Numbered from the stretch's first letter, positions 43,591 to 54,245 are shown. The stretch: DNA of 64,000 nt from Hydromonas duriensis (GCF_004363775.1 NZ_SNZE01000002.1:62001-126000); one strand, 5' to 3'. Program-made: numbers and translations. Notes: generated by a model not told the origin, from the sequence alone.

Positions 43591-46425
43591 TCAATGCGCA
43601 AGTTCCCAGTTCAGCCCTACCCCAACCTCAGCAACCAATGGCACGTCCAGTTGCGCAACACCTGCCATGCACTCTGGAATCAGTTGCGTTAACACAGTCA
43701 CCTCGTTGTCTGGCACCTCAAGCACCAGTTCATCGTGTACCTGCATGATTAGTTTTGATTGTAACTGACGTTCGACCAAGACTTGCTGTACCTTTATCAT
43801 CGCCAATTTAATTAAATCAGCCGAAGTGCCTTGCATCGGCGCATTAATGGCCGCACGCTCGGCCCCTTGGCGTTTACCTTGGTTACGGTCATTGATGTCG
43901 GGCAAGTAGAGGCGACGACCAAAATGCGTGAGCACATACCCATGTTCACGCGCAAATTGTTTGGTGCTTTCCATAAACTGCAACACAGTGGGATATTGCA
44001 TGAAATATTGATCCATATACTGCTGTGCTGCGGTGCGGCTGATGTCTAAGTTTCCCGCTAAACCAAATGCACTCATGCCGTAAATTAAACCAAAGTTAAT
44101 CATTTTTGCCATGCGCCTTTGCTCAAAACTCACATCACCCAAAGCCACTCCAAAAATCTGCGCTGCCGTTCGTTGATGCACATCTTCATTATTGGCAAAC
44201 GCACTGAGTAACCCAGGGTCTTGGGATAAGTGCGCAAGGATACGCAACTCAATTTGCGAATAGTCGGCCGACATCATGACGCTTCCTGCGGGTGCCACAA
44301 AGGCGGTACGGACTTTACGTCCTTGTTCGGTACGAACGGGGATGTTTTGTAAATTAGGTTCGTTTGAAGACAACCGCCCTGTCACTGCTACGGTCTGGGC
44401 ATAATGGGTATGCACTCGCCCCGTACTTGGCTCAACCATGAGCGGTAATTTATCAGTGTATGTCGATTTGAGTTTGCTCAAACTGCGATATTCGAGCATG
44501 GCTTTAGGCAAAGGATAGTCTTCAGCAAGTTTTTGCAACACGTCTTCGTCTGTGCTCGGTGCGCCTTTGGCGGTCTTTTTAACCACAGGCATGCCGAGTT
44601 TTTCAAAGAAAATTTCACCGATTTGCTTAGGGCTATTCAGGTTAAAAGGCTGCCCTGCAAGCTCATGCGCTTGTGTCTCTAAGCTCAGTAATTGCTGTCC
44701 TAAATGATGCGACTGTTGACGCAAAGCCTCCACATCAAGCATCACTCCCGCGCGCTCCATAGTGAACAATACATCTGATGTCGGCAACTCAATCTGCTCG
44801 TACACCTTTTTGAGTCCATCATCGGCGCAAATACGCGGGTACATCACTGCATGCACGCCAAGACACAAGGCGGCATCTTCAACGGCGTATTGCGCAGCGC
44901 GCTCAATATCGACTTGGGCAAATGGAATTTGCGCGGCGCCTTTTCCACACAAATCTTCATACGACACGCTAGAAACTCGCAAATAACGTTCGGCAATGGC
45001 ATCAAGCGCATGTTTGGCGTGCGAATCCAAAACATACGATTGCAATAAAGTATCGTGCGCGATACCACGCAAAGCAATGCCATGATTGGCTAGAACATGG
45101 GCATCGTATTTAAGATTTTGTCCAATTTTTTTAGCATTTTCATCCTCAAACCATGTTTTGAGGGTTCGCAACACAATGTGAATCGGTAATTGTTCAACAG
45201 TCTGCATCCCTTCATGCATAAGCGGAATATACCAACCTGATTGCGCGTCAGTGGCAAAAGAAAGTCCGACAATACGTGCCGCGAATGGGCTTAATGAAGT
45301 GGTTTCGGAATCAAATGCCACCAAAGATGCGCGGGTCAAAGCGGTGTACATTTGACTCAACGCAGCGTGGGTATTTACAATCGTGTAGTTGACCTTGAAC
45401 GCGGTAATGGCCACTGGCTCAGTCTCTTGTATTGGGTTACTCGCAGCAGAAGAGGTGGTCGTTGCTTGAGTATTAACCGCATCGAACAACGAGCCTGACT
45501 CACCAAACGCCAATGCTGGGGCTTCACCCTCCGTCGCTAACAACGTTTTAAGCCATGATTTAAAACCCGCTTGCTCATATATTTGGCGCAAGGCGGTGCG
45601 GTCTTCATTTTTAATATGAAATGCGCCCAAATCACTCGCTTCAGAAGTCAGTTGCAAATCGCATTTGACCGTCACCAAACGACGCGCCATCGGTAGCCAA
45701 TCCAAAGTTGAGCGCAAATTCTCACCCACCTTGCCAGTCACTTTATCGGCATGTGTAATCAAATTATCCAGCGAATCATATTCAGTCAGCCATTTCACCG
45801 CTGTTTTTGGCCCGACTTTTTCAACCCCAGGCACATTATCAACGGTGTCACCCACCAAGGTGAGGTAATCAACAATCCGTTGAGGCGGCACTCCAAATTT
45901 TGCCGTCACGCCGTTGGCATCAAGCACCTCGTCGCTCATCGTATTGAACCACAAGACGCGCTCATTGACCAATTGCGTCAAATCTTTATCACCCGTCGCC
46001 ATGACCGTAACCCAGCCCTGACCAGCCGCCTGTACAGACAAGGTACCAATCACATCATCGGCTTCCACGCCCTCCATCGACAGCACTGGCCAACCAAGGG
46101 CACGCACCGCGGCCTCAATAACAGGAATTTGCAAGGCCAAATCATCTGGCATGGATGGGCGGTTGGCTTTATATTCGGGATACCATTCGTCACGAAATGT
46201 TTTGCCTTTTGCATCAAACACACACAACGCATGTGCAGTCGGCACCATCGTGCGCAGGCGTTTAAGCATATTGATAATGCCATACAGCGCACCCGTCGGC
46301 GCACCAGATGGACTACGTAAATCAGGCAAACCATGATAAGCACGGTACAAAAAACTCGAACCATCAACCAACAATAAGGTGTGCTCAGTATCTGTTTGAG
46401 CTAAAAAATCAGAAAGTAAAGACAT
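43591..46425 (-). CDS. polA: DNA polymerase I
   Basis: Full three-domain enzyme, about 944 residues. The N-terminal 5'-3' exonuclease has LLVDGSSFLYRAYHGL, GVEADDVIGTL and MATGDKDLTQLV. The 3'-5' exonuclease domain keeps its DxE motif (VAFDSETTSLSP), so proofreading should be active. The polymerase has DYSQIELRILAHLS (motif A), RRMAKMINFGLIYGMS (motif B) and MQVHDELVLEVP (motif C). The frame opens at TTG 46443; ATG 46425 is the more natural start. Divergent from a LOG-family gene. Confidence 0.97.
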   Translation of the reverse strand: MSLLSDFLAQTDTEHTLLLVDGSSFLYRAYHGLPDLRSPSGAPTGALYGIINMLKRLRTMVPTAHALCVFDAKGKTFRDEWYPEYKANRPSMPDDLALQIPVIEAAVRALGWPVLSMEGVEADDVIGTLSVQAAGQGWVTVMATGDKDLTQLVNERVLWFNTMSDEVLDANGVTAKFGVPPQRIVDYLTLVGDTVDNVPGVEKVGPKTAVKWLTEYDSLDNLITHADKVTGKVGENLRSTLDWLPMARRLVTVKCDLQLTSEASDLGAFHIKNEDRTALRQIYEQAGFKSWLKTLLATEGEAPALAFGESGSLFDAVNTQATTTSSAASNPIQETEPVAITAFKVNYTIVNTHAALSQMYTALTRASLVAFDSETTSLSPFAARIVGLSFATDAQSGWYIPLMHEGMQTVEQLPIHIVLRTLKTWFEDENAKKIGQNLKYDAHVLANHGIALRGIAHDTLLQSYVLDSHAKHALDAIAERYLRVSSVSYEDLCGKGAAQIPFAQVDIERAAQYAVEDAALCLGVHAVMYPRICADDGLKKVYEQIELPTSDVLFTMERAGVMLDVEALRQQSHHLGQQLLSLETQAHELAGQPFNLNSPKQIGEIFFEKLGMPVVKKTAKGAPSTDEDVLQKLAEDYPLPKAMLEYRSLSKLKSTYTDKLPLMVEPSTGRVHTHYAQTVAVTGRLSSNEPNLQNIPVRTEQGRKVRTAFVAPAGSVMMSADYSQIELRILAHLSQDPGLLSAFANNEDVHQRTAAQIFGVALGDVSFEQRRMAKMINFGLIYGMSAFGLAGNLDISRTAAQQYMDQYFMQYPTVLQFMESTKQFAREHGYVLTHFGRRLYLPDINDRNQGKRQGAERAAINAPMQGTSADLIKLAMIKVQQVLVERQLQSKLIMQVHDELVLEVPDNEVTVLTQLIPECMAGVAQLDVPLVAEVGVGLNWELAH

Positions 46426-46667
46426 AGGGTCAACATCACTCAATATAAAAGACGCGGTTTTATTTTTTAAATATTCAATTTTAATTTAAAGCATTTATTT
46501 GAAACACTTGTTTGGAACATTCGTTTGACGCCTCAAGCCCGTCATATCTGGCATTTTTTAAAACCTGTGTAAAAACAATCGCGTTACAAAATCCAAAGAT
46601 GGATATTGTCGTACAATGCTGGATTACATTTTCGTGTATTTAACTAAAAAACAGTAAAGCCAAAACC

Positions 46668-47414
46668 ATGAACCGTAACGCCAAAGAACAAATCCAAACA
46701 CTCAGCGAATCTTCACACACAGAAACTGAAAAAGCCACCATGACCAAAGCGCGGGAGTCATGGCACATACTCGGCATTATGTCAGAATTTGCCAATGCCG
46801 CTGAGCAATTGGCGCATATTCGCCCTGCCGTTAGCATTTTTGGCAGCGCACGCACCAAGCCTGAAGACCCTGTGTATCAAAAAACCGAACAGCTGGCCAA
46901 CATGTTATCCAACGCAGGCTTTAGTGTCATATCTGGTGGTGGTCCAGGCATCATGGAGGCGGCCAACAAAGGTGCATTCGCTGGCAAGTCCGCCAGTGTC
47001 GGTTTGAATATTTTGCTGCCACACGAGCAGTCAGGCAATCCATACCAAAATGTCTCCATGAACTTTCGCCACTTTTTTTCGCGCAAAGTCGCCTTCGTTA
47101 AATACGCCACGGCATACGTGGTGATGCCTGGTGGCTTTGGCACGATGGACGAATTATTTGAATCATTGACTTTGATTCAAACAGGTAAAAGCCGAAAAAT
47201 GCCCGTATTTTTGTATGGCACAACATTTTGGACTGGGCTGTGGGACTGGGTCAAAGAACAGTTGCTTGGCAACAAGCTGATTTCACCAGAGGATTTAGAC
47301 CTTGTACAGATTACTGATGACCCTGAATTTATCGTCAATGCGATTTTTGATTTTTACGAAAAACGCGGCTTTACACCAACCGACACTGAACGCGCACAAA
47401 TGATGCAACTATAA
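46668..47414 (+). CDS. LOG-family protein (TIGR00730, Rossmann-fold nucleotide hydrolase-like)
   Basis: 248-residue protein of the family that includes cytokinin-activating nucleoside 5'-monophosphate phosphoribohydrolases, long misannotated as lysine decarboxylase. SGGGPGIMEA (89-98) and PGGFGTMDE (154-162) are the two signature motifs. The first ~45 residues are an extra charged helical segment, so an alternative start at Met25 (46740) is possible. Followed by a 24-bp perfect inverted-repeat terminator. Confidence 0.9.
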   Translation: MNRNAKEQIQTLSESSHTETEKATMTKARESWHILGIMSEFANAAEQLAHIRPAVSIFGSARTKPEDPVYQKTEQLANMLSNAGFSVISGGGPGIMEAANKGAFAGKSASVGLNILLPHEQSGNPYQNVSMNFRHFFSRKVAFVKYATAYVVMPGGFGTMDELFESLTLIQTGKSRKMPVFLYGTTFWTGLWDWVKEQLLGNKLISPEDLDLVQITDDPEFIVNAIFDFYEKRGFTPTDTERAQMMQL

Positions 47415-47437
47415 GCGATGCATTGTTGCATGTAAGC

Positions 47438-47489
47438 ATTGAAAAAAAGCAGGCAAAAGTAAACATACTTTTGCCTGCTTTTTTTCAAT
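47438..47489. terminator. Bidirectional terminator between the LOG gene and moaA
   Basis: 24-bp perfect inverted repeat (47438-47461 with 47466-47489; core GCAGGCAAAAGTA) with loop AACA, and runs of seven A and seven T at the arms. It serves both converging genes. Confidence 0.95.
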
Positions 47490-47540
47490 AGCCATGCGAA
47501 CTATCGCACCCACCATAACAGTCCTCGGCTCGCCATAAAC

Positions 47541-48545
47541 TCAGCCCCCTGTCATCGACATAAAACGAATAATTTTTTCAGGCTGCTCACGGAACTCATG
47601 TTTTTCAGGTTTCAATTCAATCGCAGCACGGATGGCATCTTCAAGCTCTTCATCAGTGCAACCCTCTCGCAACAATGGGCGCAACTCAAAACGCTCCTCT
47701 TGCCCCAAGCACATATACAACGTGCCATCCACCGACAGCCTCACCCGATTACACGTTTGGCAAAAATGCTGCGACATTGGTGTAATCACACCCACGGTAA
47801 ACTCACCATCCTCGCTGTGCCAGTAACGCGCAGGTCCGCCACCGAGCATTTGATGACTTTCTTGCAAATTAAATTGCTTTTTAAGTCGCGCCAAAATCGG
47901 TTGTACATCGACAAAACCTTGGTTTTGTGCGGTCACGCCCATCGGCATCATTTCAATCAAACGCAAGATGAAGCCATGTTGAATACAAAACGCCACCATA
48001 TCACTGACATCGTTTTCATTCACGCCCTGCATCATGACCATATTGAGCTTGATGCGTTCAAAGCCTGCACCTTTCGCAATGCGCAGACCATGAAGCACTT
48101 TATCTAAACTATTACTACCCGTAATGCGTTGCACACACTCGCCCCGCAATGAGTCCAAGCTGATGTTCAAACGTTTGACACCCGCACGACGCAACGCATA
48201 CGCTTGTGTTGCCAGTTGAGTGCCATTGGTTGATAGTGACAAATCATGCACACCATCAATGACGTTGAGCTGCTCGACCAAATCAACCAAGCCTTTACGC
48301 AACAGAGGCTCTCCCCCTGTGAGGCGAAAACGGCGCGTACCCAAACGAGCAAAAGCCCCAACCACACGAGCGATTTCATCAAATGAAAGCCAGTGTTCGG
48401 GTTCTTCAAAGTTGCGAAAGCCTTTTGGAATGCAGTATGTACATCTCAAATCGCAACGATCTGTCACAGACAAACGCAAATAATCAATGCTTCGATTAAA
48501 GCGATCTTTAAGTCCATTGATGGGAAAGGCTGTGGGTATCATCAT
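47541..48545 (-). CDS. moaA: GTP 3',8-cyclase (molybdenum cofactor synthesis)
   Basis: Radical-SAM enzyme for the first step of molybdopterin synthesis; 334 residues. The SAM-cluster Cys are 31, 35 and 38 (CDLRCTYC). The C-terminal cluster is in CQTCNRVRLSVDGTLYMCL. LTGGEPLLRKG is the SAM-binding GGEP motif. The usual C-terminal GG is present as TGG at the end. It is downstream of msrQ/msrP on the same strand, and MsrP needs this cofactor. moaC/moaE are not in the window. Confidence 0.97.
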   Translation of the reverse strand: MMIPTAFPINGLKDRFNRSIDYLRLSVTDRCDLRCTYCIPKGFRNFEEPEHWLSFDEIARVVGAFARLGTRRFRLTGGEPLLRKGLVDLVEQLNVIDGVHDLSLSTNGTQLATQAYALRRAGVKRLNISLDSLRGECVQRITGSNSLDKVLHGLRIAKGAGFERIKLNMVMMQGVNENDVSDMVAFCIQHGFILRLIEMMPMGVTAQNQGFVDVQPILARLKKQFNLQESHQMLGGGPARYWHSEDGEFTVGVITPMSQHFCQTCNRVRLSVDGTLYMCLGQEERFELRPLLREGCTDEELEDAIRAAIELKPEKHEFREQPEKIIRFMSMTGG

Positions 48546-48622
48546 GAATGAATTGTACGATAAAACAAGGTTTGCGCTTATACGTCAAACGACTTAGTTC
48601 CATCCGCTTTGTGATTAGCCTT

Positions 48623-49255
48623 CTATGCTGTTTTTTTAGGCTGAGTTTTCGGTTTCGGCGTGTTTTTTTGCTGACGCGCGTAAAGACGATACCCCAGCAA
48701 AATCATTAATATAAAAGCAAATACCAGCGGCCAAAACACATCCGACTTCACAATCATATAAAAATGAACAACGCCGCCAATGGCAAGAACATAAACCAGC
48801 TTATGCAACTTTAGCCATCGTTTTGCGCCCAAACGATGCAACATGCGGTCGGTCGAGGTAATGGCCAATGGAACCAACATCAAAAAACTTGCCATACCAA
48901 TAGTGATAAAAGGTCGCTTAATCACATCCGCTAAGGTGCTCGATAGACTCCAGCCACGGTCAAAGCCCAAATACGCAATCAGATGCAGGCAGGCGTAAAA
49001 AAAGGCAAACAAGCCCAACATGCGGCGATATTTAATCAAAAAACCCCAACCAAAGATTTTACGCAGCGGTGTAATGGTTAAAGTGACGAGCACAAACACA
49101 AGCGCCATCACGCCAAAATAGCGAATCAAAAACTCAACAGGATTCACCCCCAGTTGATGTCTAAAGCCATCCCATGCGACCAATGCCAATGGCACAAGGG
49201 CATTCATAAAAACGAGGAATTTGTTCAGTTGCAAATCTTTTTTATCGGTTCTCAT
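48623..49255 (-). CDS. msrQ: Heme-binding membrane subunit MsrQ (YedZ)
   Basis: 210-residue inner-membrane cytochrome with about six membrane segments. It transfers electrons from the respiratory chain or flavins to periplasmic MsrP. ITPLRKIFGWGFLIKYRRMLGL, CLHLIAYLGFDRG and RWLKLHKLVYVLAIGGVVHFYM contain the conserved heme-ligand His residues of the ferric-reductase-like family. The frame opens at 49327, but the first 24 residues are not family-like; MRTDKKDLQL at 49255 gives the normal length. Just downstream of msrP. Confidence 0.9.
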   Translation of the reverse strand: MRTDKKDLQLNKFLVFMNALVPLALVAWDGFRHQLGVNPVEFLIRYFGVMALVFVLVTLTITPLRKIFGWGFLIKYRRMLGLFAFFYACLHLIAYLGFDRGWSLSSTLADVIKRPFITIGMASFLMLVPLAITSTDRMLHRLGAKRWLKLHKLVYVLAIGGVVHFYMIVKSDVFWPLVFAFILMILLGYRLYARQQKNTPKPKTQPKKTA

Positions 49256-49367
49256 GGCTATCTTAAAAGTATAAAAAATGGGGGAATATAGCAAGTTGTG
49301 TGTTGTCGCAACCGTCATCAAACTCAAGACAAAGCAAGCATCAGAGAGAATATGTCCTTGTCAAACT

Positions 49368-50324
49368 TTAAAAATTCACTTTTAAATCCATGCCGTTATA
49401 CAACCCCGCCACTTCTTCAGCATAACCATTGAACATCAAACTTGGACGACGGCTCAACTCGCCAATACGTTGCTCAGTGGCTTGTGACCACCGAGGGTGG
49501 TCGACGTTCGGATTAACGTTGGAATAAAACCCATACTCATCTGGTGCCAACTTATTCCAAGTGGTCTCGGGCATGGTATCGGTCAATGTTATTTTCACGA
49601 TGGACTTAATGCTTTTAAAACCATACTTCCATGGCACAACGAGGCGAATCGGCGCACCGTTTTGGTTCGGCATGGGTTGCCCATACAAACCCGTTGCAAT
49701 GAGCGTCAAGGGATGAAGGGCCTCGTCGAGGCGCAAACCTTCCACGTAAGGCAAATCAATCCCTGAATACTTGGCATTTGGCATTTGCTCTTTATCGTAA
49801 TAGCTCTCAAAAGCAACGAATTTAGCCGAACCCAAAGGCTCAACCAAGTCCAATAATTTTTTTAACCGAAAGCCCTGCCAAGGAATGACCATCGACCAAC
49901 CTTCAACACAGCGGAAACGATAAATACGTTCTTCATGCTCAATCTTAAGTAAATCCATCAAATCAAATGTGCGCGGTTTACCAACCAAGCCACCGACCTC
50001 AACCGTCCACGGTGAGGTGACAAAGTGTTCAGCGGCTTTAGCCACCGCTGATTTATTGGTAGAAAATTCATAATAATTATTGTAATGCGTGATTTCTTGC
50101 AAAGTATTGGGCTGCTCAATCGCATGAGCATTGGATACGGGATTAACTGCTGGGCTTGATTGCACCTCAGAGGCCGCACGCTCCTGAACCACAGGATTAA
50201 AATAGCGATAAACACCCGTAGTCAAAACGGCAGCACCAGCGGCTACACCCGTTTTCATAAAAAAACGGCGGTTGCGATAAGTTGACTCGGGGGTGATTTC
50301 GGATGGTTGGATGTCATGACTCAT
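49368..50324 (-). CDS. msrP: Protein-methionine-sulfoxide reductase catalytic subunit MsrP (YedY)
   Basis: Periplasmic molybdoenzyme repairing oxidised Met in envelope proteins; 318 residues. A Tat signal with the twin-Arg motif [10 protein letters not shown] (17-26) fits export of a folded cofactor protein. The molybdenum-ligand Cys139 is in [36 protein letters not shown] and the C-terminal [14 protein letters not shown]-like end match the family. First gene of the msrP-msrQ pair, with moaA behind. Confidence 0.95.
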   Translation of the reverse strand: MSHDIQPSEITPESTYRNRRFFMKTGVAAGAAVLTTGVYRYFNPVVQERAASEVQSSPAVNPVSNAHAIEQPNTLQEITHYNNYYEFSTNKSAVAKAAEHFVTSPWTVEVGGLVGKPRTFDLMDLLKIEHEERIYRFRCVEGWSMVIPWQGFRLKKLLDLVEPLGSAKFVAFESYYDKEQMPNAKYSGIDLPYVEGLRLDEALHPLTLIATGLYGQPMPNQNGAPIRLVVPWKYGFKSIKSIVKITLTDTMPETTWNKLAPDEYGFYSNVNPNVDHPRWSQATEQRIGELSRRPSLMFNGYAEEVAGLYNGMDLKVNF

Positions 50325-50428
50325 AACGAAAGCGCCTTTAAAAACAGGTTATTATTTTTTACAATTGTTTATTAGACGTTTACATTGTACGCGACCTGAC
50401 AAAAATTAGAAAAAATTGTGTAGAAGCC

Positions 50429-50457
50429 CTTGAAATAGGTCTCTTCGCCTCCAATTA
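50429..50457 (+). promoter_or_regulatory. Sigma-32-type heat-shock promoter of dnaK
   Basis: CTTGAAA (50429-50435), 13-base spacer, CTCCAATTA (50449-50457), which matches seven of eight fixed positions of the CCCCATnTA consensus. About 70 bases before the dnaK start. Confidence 0.75.
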
Positions 50458-50527
50458 GCAGTCAAGGCGCAAGAGGCTTTTGCGCAAGACATTTTTAAAA
50501 TCAATCATTTAGCAACTGGAGAGATAT

Positions 50528-52453
50528 ATGGGACGTATTATTGGCATCGACTTGGGAACGACAAACTCTTGCGTGTCGGTTATGGAAGGCAATACGCCTA
50601 AAGTCATCGAAAACGCTGAAGGTGCACGCACAACACCTTCAATTATTGCCTACATGGACAACGGTGAGGTTTTAGTGGGCGTACCCGCTAAACGCCAAGC
50701 GGTCACCAATCCCAAAAACACGCTGTACGCCATCAAGCGTTTAATTGGTCGTCGTTTTGAGGACAAAGAAGTACAAAAAGACATCGACATGATGCCTTTC
50801 AAAATTTCAAAAGCAGACAACGGCGATGCTTGGGTGACCGTTCGTGACGAACAACTGGCGCCACCGCAAATTTCTGCAGAAGTTTTGCGCAAAATGAAAA
50901 AAACAGCAGAAGACTACTTAGGCGAAACAGTGACCGAAGCGGTCATTACCGTTCCCGCATACTTCAATGATGCGCAACGCCAAGCCACTAAAGATGCAGG
51001 CCGCATTGCAGGTTTGGAAGTCAAACGTATTATCAATGAACCAACCGCCGCTGCATTGGCATTTGGTTTGGACAAAACCGATAAAGGCGACCGCAAAGTC
51101 GCGGTATATGACTTGGGTGGTGGTACGTTTGACGTTTCAATCATTGAAATTGCTGACGTCGATGGCGAAAAACAATTTGAAGTATTGGCCACCAACGGCG
51201 ACACCTTCCTCGGCGGTGAAGACTTTGACCAACGTGTCATTGACTACCTCGTTGATGAGTTCAAAAAAGAACAAGGCGTGGATTTGTCAAAAGACGTATT
51301 GGCCTTGCAACGTTTGAAAGAAGCGGCTGAAAAAGCAAAAATCGAATTGAGCTCAAGCGCACAAACTGAAATCAACTTACCTTACATCACCGCCGATGCG
51401 AGTGGCCCTAAACACATGGCCATTAAAATGACGCGCACCAAGCTTGAAGCATTGGTAGAAGATTTAGTTGAACGCACCATTGCCCCTTGCCGCACAGCCT
51501 TGACTGACGCAGGATTGAAAGTATCAGACATCGACGACATTATTTTGGTCGGCGGTCAATCACGCATGCCTAAAGTGCAAGAAAAGGTAAAAGAATTTTT
51601 CGGCAAAGAAGCCCGTAAAGACATTAACCCAGATGAAGCAGTAGCGGTTGGCGCTGCTATTCAAGGTCAAGTATTGGGCGGTGGTCGCACGGATGTCTTG
51701 TTACTCGACGTTACACCATTGTCACTCGGTATCGAGACGATGGGCGGCGTAATGACCAAGATGATTAAGAAAAATACCACCATTCCAACCAAGTTTGCGC
51801 AAGTCTACTCAACCGCGGAAGACAATCAACCTGCAGTGACTGTTCGCGTTTACCAAGGTGAACGTGAAATGGCGGCTGGTAATAAGTTACTCGGCGAGTT
51901 CAACTTAGAAGGCATTCCAGCCGCGCCACGCGGTGTACCTCAAATCGAAGTCACTTTTGACATCGATGCCAATGGTATTTTGCATGTTCATGCCAAAGAC
52001 AAAGGTACGGGCAAAGAAAACAAAATCACCATCAAAGCCAATTCGGGCTTATCAGAAGACGAAATCGCGCAAATGGTTAAAGATGCTGAAGTAAATGCTG
52101 AGGAAGACAAAAAAGCCCGTGAAATGGCGGATGCACGTAATGGTGCAGATGCTCTGGTTCACTCAACCAAAAAATCTTTGGAAGAATACGGCGACAAAGT
52201 CTCAGCGGATGAAAAAACTGCCATCGAAGCGGCCATAAAAGAACTAGAGGAGGCGGTTCAATCTGGTTCTAAAGAGGACATCGAAGCAAAAACCGAGAAC
52301 CTCAGTAAAGTCGCTCAAAAACTTGGCGAAGCAATGTATGCTGACATGCAAGCTCAAGCGCAAAGCGAACAAGGCGGCTCAACAGCAGGCTCTAAAGTCG
52401 ACGATGATATTGTTGATGCCGAGTTCACAGAGGTTAAAAAAGATGATAAATAA
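50528..52453 (+). CDS. dnaK: Molecular chaperone DnaK (Hsp70)
   Basis: 641-residue chaperone. [13 protein letters not shown] (5-17), [28 protein letters not shown] and the substrate domain [18 protein letters not shown] are all standard; the C-terminus ends in the acidic [17 protein letters not shown]-like tail with an EEVD-like logic. GGAGA precedes the ATG. Preceded by a heat-shock promoter, but neither grpE (usually before) nor dnaJ (usually after) is adjacent: a secreted protein gene follows and the terminator comes straight after dnaK. Confidence 0.98.
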   Translation: MGRIIGIDLGTTNSCVSVMEGNTPKVIENAEGARTTPSIIAYMDNGEVLVGVPAKRQAVTNPKNTLYAIKRLIGRRFEDKEVQKDIDMMPFKISKADNGDAWVTVRDEQLAPPQISAEVLRKMKKTAEDYLGETVTEAVITVPAYFNDAQRQATKDAGRIAGLEVKRIINEPTAAALAFGLDKTDKGDRKVAVYDLGGGTFDVSIIEIADVDGEKQFEVLATNGDTFLGGEDFDQRVIDYLVDEFKKEQGVDLSKDVLALQRLKEAAEKAKIELSSSAQTEINLPYITADASGPKHMAIKMTRTKLEALVEDLVERTIAPCRTALTDAGLKVSDIDDIILVGGQSRMPKVQEKVKEFFGKEARKDINPDEAVAVGAAIQGQVLGGGRTDVLLLDVTPLSLGIETMGGVMTKMIKKNTTIPTKFAQVYSTAEDNQPAVTVRVYQGEREMAAGNKLLGEFNLEGIPAAPRGVPQIEVTFDIDANGILHVHAKDKGTGKENKITIKANSGLSEDEIAQMVKDAEVNAEEDKKAREMADARNGADALVHSTKKSLEEYGDKVSADEKTAIEAAIKELEEAVQSGSKEDIEAKTENLSKVAQKLGEAMYADMQAQAQSEQGGSTAGSKVDDDIVDAEFTEVKKDDK

Positions 52454-52506
52454 TAAATATTTATATATTTTTAAAAACTGAAAGCGCCCGTATAAACATA
52501 AGGGAC

Positions 52507-52534
52507 AAAACGCCACCCATCGGTGGCGTTTTTT
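52507..52534 (+). terminator. Rho-independent terminator after dnaK
   Basis: 11-bp stem AAAACGCCACC/GGTGGCGTTTT (52507-52517 with 52522-52532), loop CATC, six-T tail. Confidence 0.95.
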
Positions 52535-52622
52535 GATTTATAATCAACAATTAACTATAGACCATTATTCTCATCGACCTTGGTTGTAGTTGCATTATCA
52601 ATTGTTAAGTCACGGAGCCAGC

Positions 52623-53021
52623 ATGAAAAAATTACTCTCAACTATCTCTTTGAGCCTTGCTTTATTGAGTCCAACATTACATGCTCAACAAACACCAACC
52701 GAAAAACTTTCACTTGAACAATCAATTCTTTGCATGAAAGCCAATGCCCCTGCTAAATGGGATGCTTTGGTTTCTTGGGTTGACCGCAGCAATCCACAAC
52801 AGATTACGGTCAATGCTTTGGCACATATAGCGGGTACACCAATAGATAAAACAGTTCCATTCAACGTGTGTGATGCAGAAACACAAGCACATGCGTTATT
52901 AGGCTTGACCACACTCATTCCAAAAAATGAATCTATGTGGAAAACACTCTTGGTTCGCATTGATGACAAAGGCAATTACAGCGTTTTAACCGACATTAGC
53001 ATGGCTCGAGCAAACAAATAA
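52623..53021 (+). CDS. Small secreted protein of unknown function
   Basis: 132 residues with a clear Sec signal peptide: MKKLLSTISLSLALLSPTLH then AQQ, cleavage after HA. The mature ~110-residue part has two Cys (ILCMK and FNVCDAE) that could form a disulfide. I do not recognise a domain. The frame opens at 52590, but ATG 52623 with CGGAG upstream and the signal peptide right after it is the real start. It is separated from dnaK by a terminator, so has its own promoter. Confidence 0.75.
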   Translation: MKKLLSTISLSLALLSPTLHAQQTPTEKLSLEQSILCMKANAPAKWDALVSWVDRSNPQQITVNALAHIAGTPIDKTVPFNVCDAETQAHALLGLTTLIPKNESMWKTLLVRIDDKGNYSVLTDISMARANK

Positions 53022-53114
53022 CCGCATTTAAATGCGCTTTTGATTTGAGATTAAAAATCATAAGAGCTTTGCATCCAGCGGATTGTTATTGTTCGTTATT
53101 AAAGCGTTTAATAC

Positions 53115-53148
53115 AAAAAAGCATCTGATTAACATCGGATGCTTTTTT
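53115..53148 (+). terminator. Terminator after the secreted protein gene
   Basis: AAAAAAGCATC/GATGCTTTTTT (53115-53125 with 53138-53148), with inner pairing in the loop. Poly-A and poly-T arms could allow function in both directions with the converging lysR. Confidence 0.85.
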
Positions 53149-53226
53149 ATTTGTATGATAAATACAACAAATAAATATTGAATTTTATTTACCTTTTGAG
53201 TCGGATATTAACGGCCTAACAAGGTA

Positions 53227-54144
53227 TCACTCCACCTGCTCACTGATGAATTGACGCATCCAACAGTGCATTGCATCAAAGTGTGAACGGTGATGCCATA
53301 TTAAATAATAATCAAACATCTCCGCCTGAACCTCTAACGGATAACTTTTCAATCCAAACTCTTTTTGAGCCTGTATGGCTAGGCGTGTTGGCAAGACACA
53401 AATCATTTGATTGTTTTCTAACAGTGCAGACACGCTATGAAAGTAAGGTAACACTATTTTAATTGGCGGAGATGAGCATCCCAAGCGAGACAGAACATCA
53501 TCTTGAGCTTCATGATTACCCGCAGGGTAACTAACAATAACTCTTGGGTAGTTGGCACAGTTTTTCAACATCTCATCCATGCTGTTTTTTTGCACCAGCG
53601 GATGGCTTTCGCTCATTACTAGGCTGTAAGATTCAGTAAACAAGCGACGTTGATGAAAGTCGGCGGGTAAGTCCCCTGTGTAAATAGCAAAGTCCAATTC
53701 GCCATGTTCAAGTTTGTGCAAGGTATTTGATTGCCAAGCAGCAACTTCGATTGACAGGTGTGGCGAGGCTTCGTATAGCTTAGGTAATAACGGCTTTAAA
53801 ACAATCGAAATACCATAATCTGTTGATGCAAAACGCACATTGCGTTTATCGAGTGCTGGGTCAAACTGGTCAATGACAAATATTTCTTGCGCCTGTTGCA
53901 TAAGAGAGCGCACTTTTGTTTCCAGAGTTCTAGCCCGATTTGTAAGCGTGTAACCCTTGCGTGTTCGCACCAACAGCGGGTCGTTTAACTGAACCCGCAA
54001 ACGACTCATAGTGCGGCTTGCTGCGGGTTGACTGAGCCCGAGCAACTCTCCTGCACGCGTGATGCTGGATGTTTTTAATAACGCATCCAGAAAAGGCAAC
54101 GTGTTCAGATTAAGGTTTAAACTTTCTTCATTCGATTTTTGCAT
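53227..54144 (-). CDS. LysR-family transcriptional regulator
   Basis: About 305 residues. The N-terminal winged helix-turn-helix is in LNTLPFLDALLKTSSITRAGEL and LGLSQPAASRTMSRLR (each a part), with the typical LLVRTRKGYTLTNRA end; a periplasmic-binding-like effector domain follows (VRFASTDYGISIVL, HLSIEVAAWQ). The frame extends to 54345, but those 67 residues are not LysR-like and would overlap the divergent gene; ATG 54144 or 54153 is the start. Divergent from an NmrA-like gene, the classical arrangement for a LysR regulator and its target. Confidence 0.9.
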   Translation of the reverse strand: MQKSNEESLNLNLNTLPFLDALLKTSSITRAGELLGLSQPAASRTMSRLRVQLNDPLLVRTRKGYTLTNRARTLETKVRSLMQQAQEIFVIDQFDPALDKRNVRFASTDYGISIVLKPLLPKLYEASPHLSIEVAAWQSNTLHKLEHGELDFAIYTGDLPADFHQRRLFTESYSLVMSESHPLVQKNSMDEMLKNCANYPRVIVSYPAGNHEAQDDVLSRLGCSSPPIKIVLPYFHSVSALLENNQMICVLPTRLAIQAQKEFGLKSYPLEVQAEMFDYYLIWHHRSHFDAMHCWMRQFISEQVE

Positions 54145-54232
54145 GCTTAACATCCATTTTAATGACTTTATATAATTCTGAGACTGAATATAATGCCAAG
54201 CTATTATCCAGTCAACAGCTAACTCGACTATC

Positions 54233-54245
54233 GAGCTGATAAAAC
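54233..54245. promoter_or_regulatory. Candidate LysR operator
   Basis: CTCGA-CTA-TCGAG, a perfect 5-bp inverted repeat with a 3-base centre, in the lysR / NmrA-like divergent gap. LysR sites are usually T-N11-A with dyad symmetry; this is compatible but not conclusive. Confidence 0.35.

Noticed and set aside
45751-46320. 189-residue plus-strand open frame
   Set aside because: Antisense shadow of the polA exonuclease domain. His/Arg-rich composition typical of reverse-frame translation.
47598-48107. 169-residue plus-strand open frame
   Set aside because: Antisense to moaA, which has all its cluster cysteines in the minus frame.
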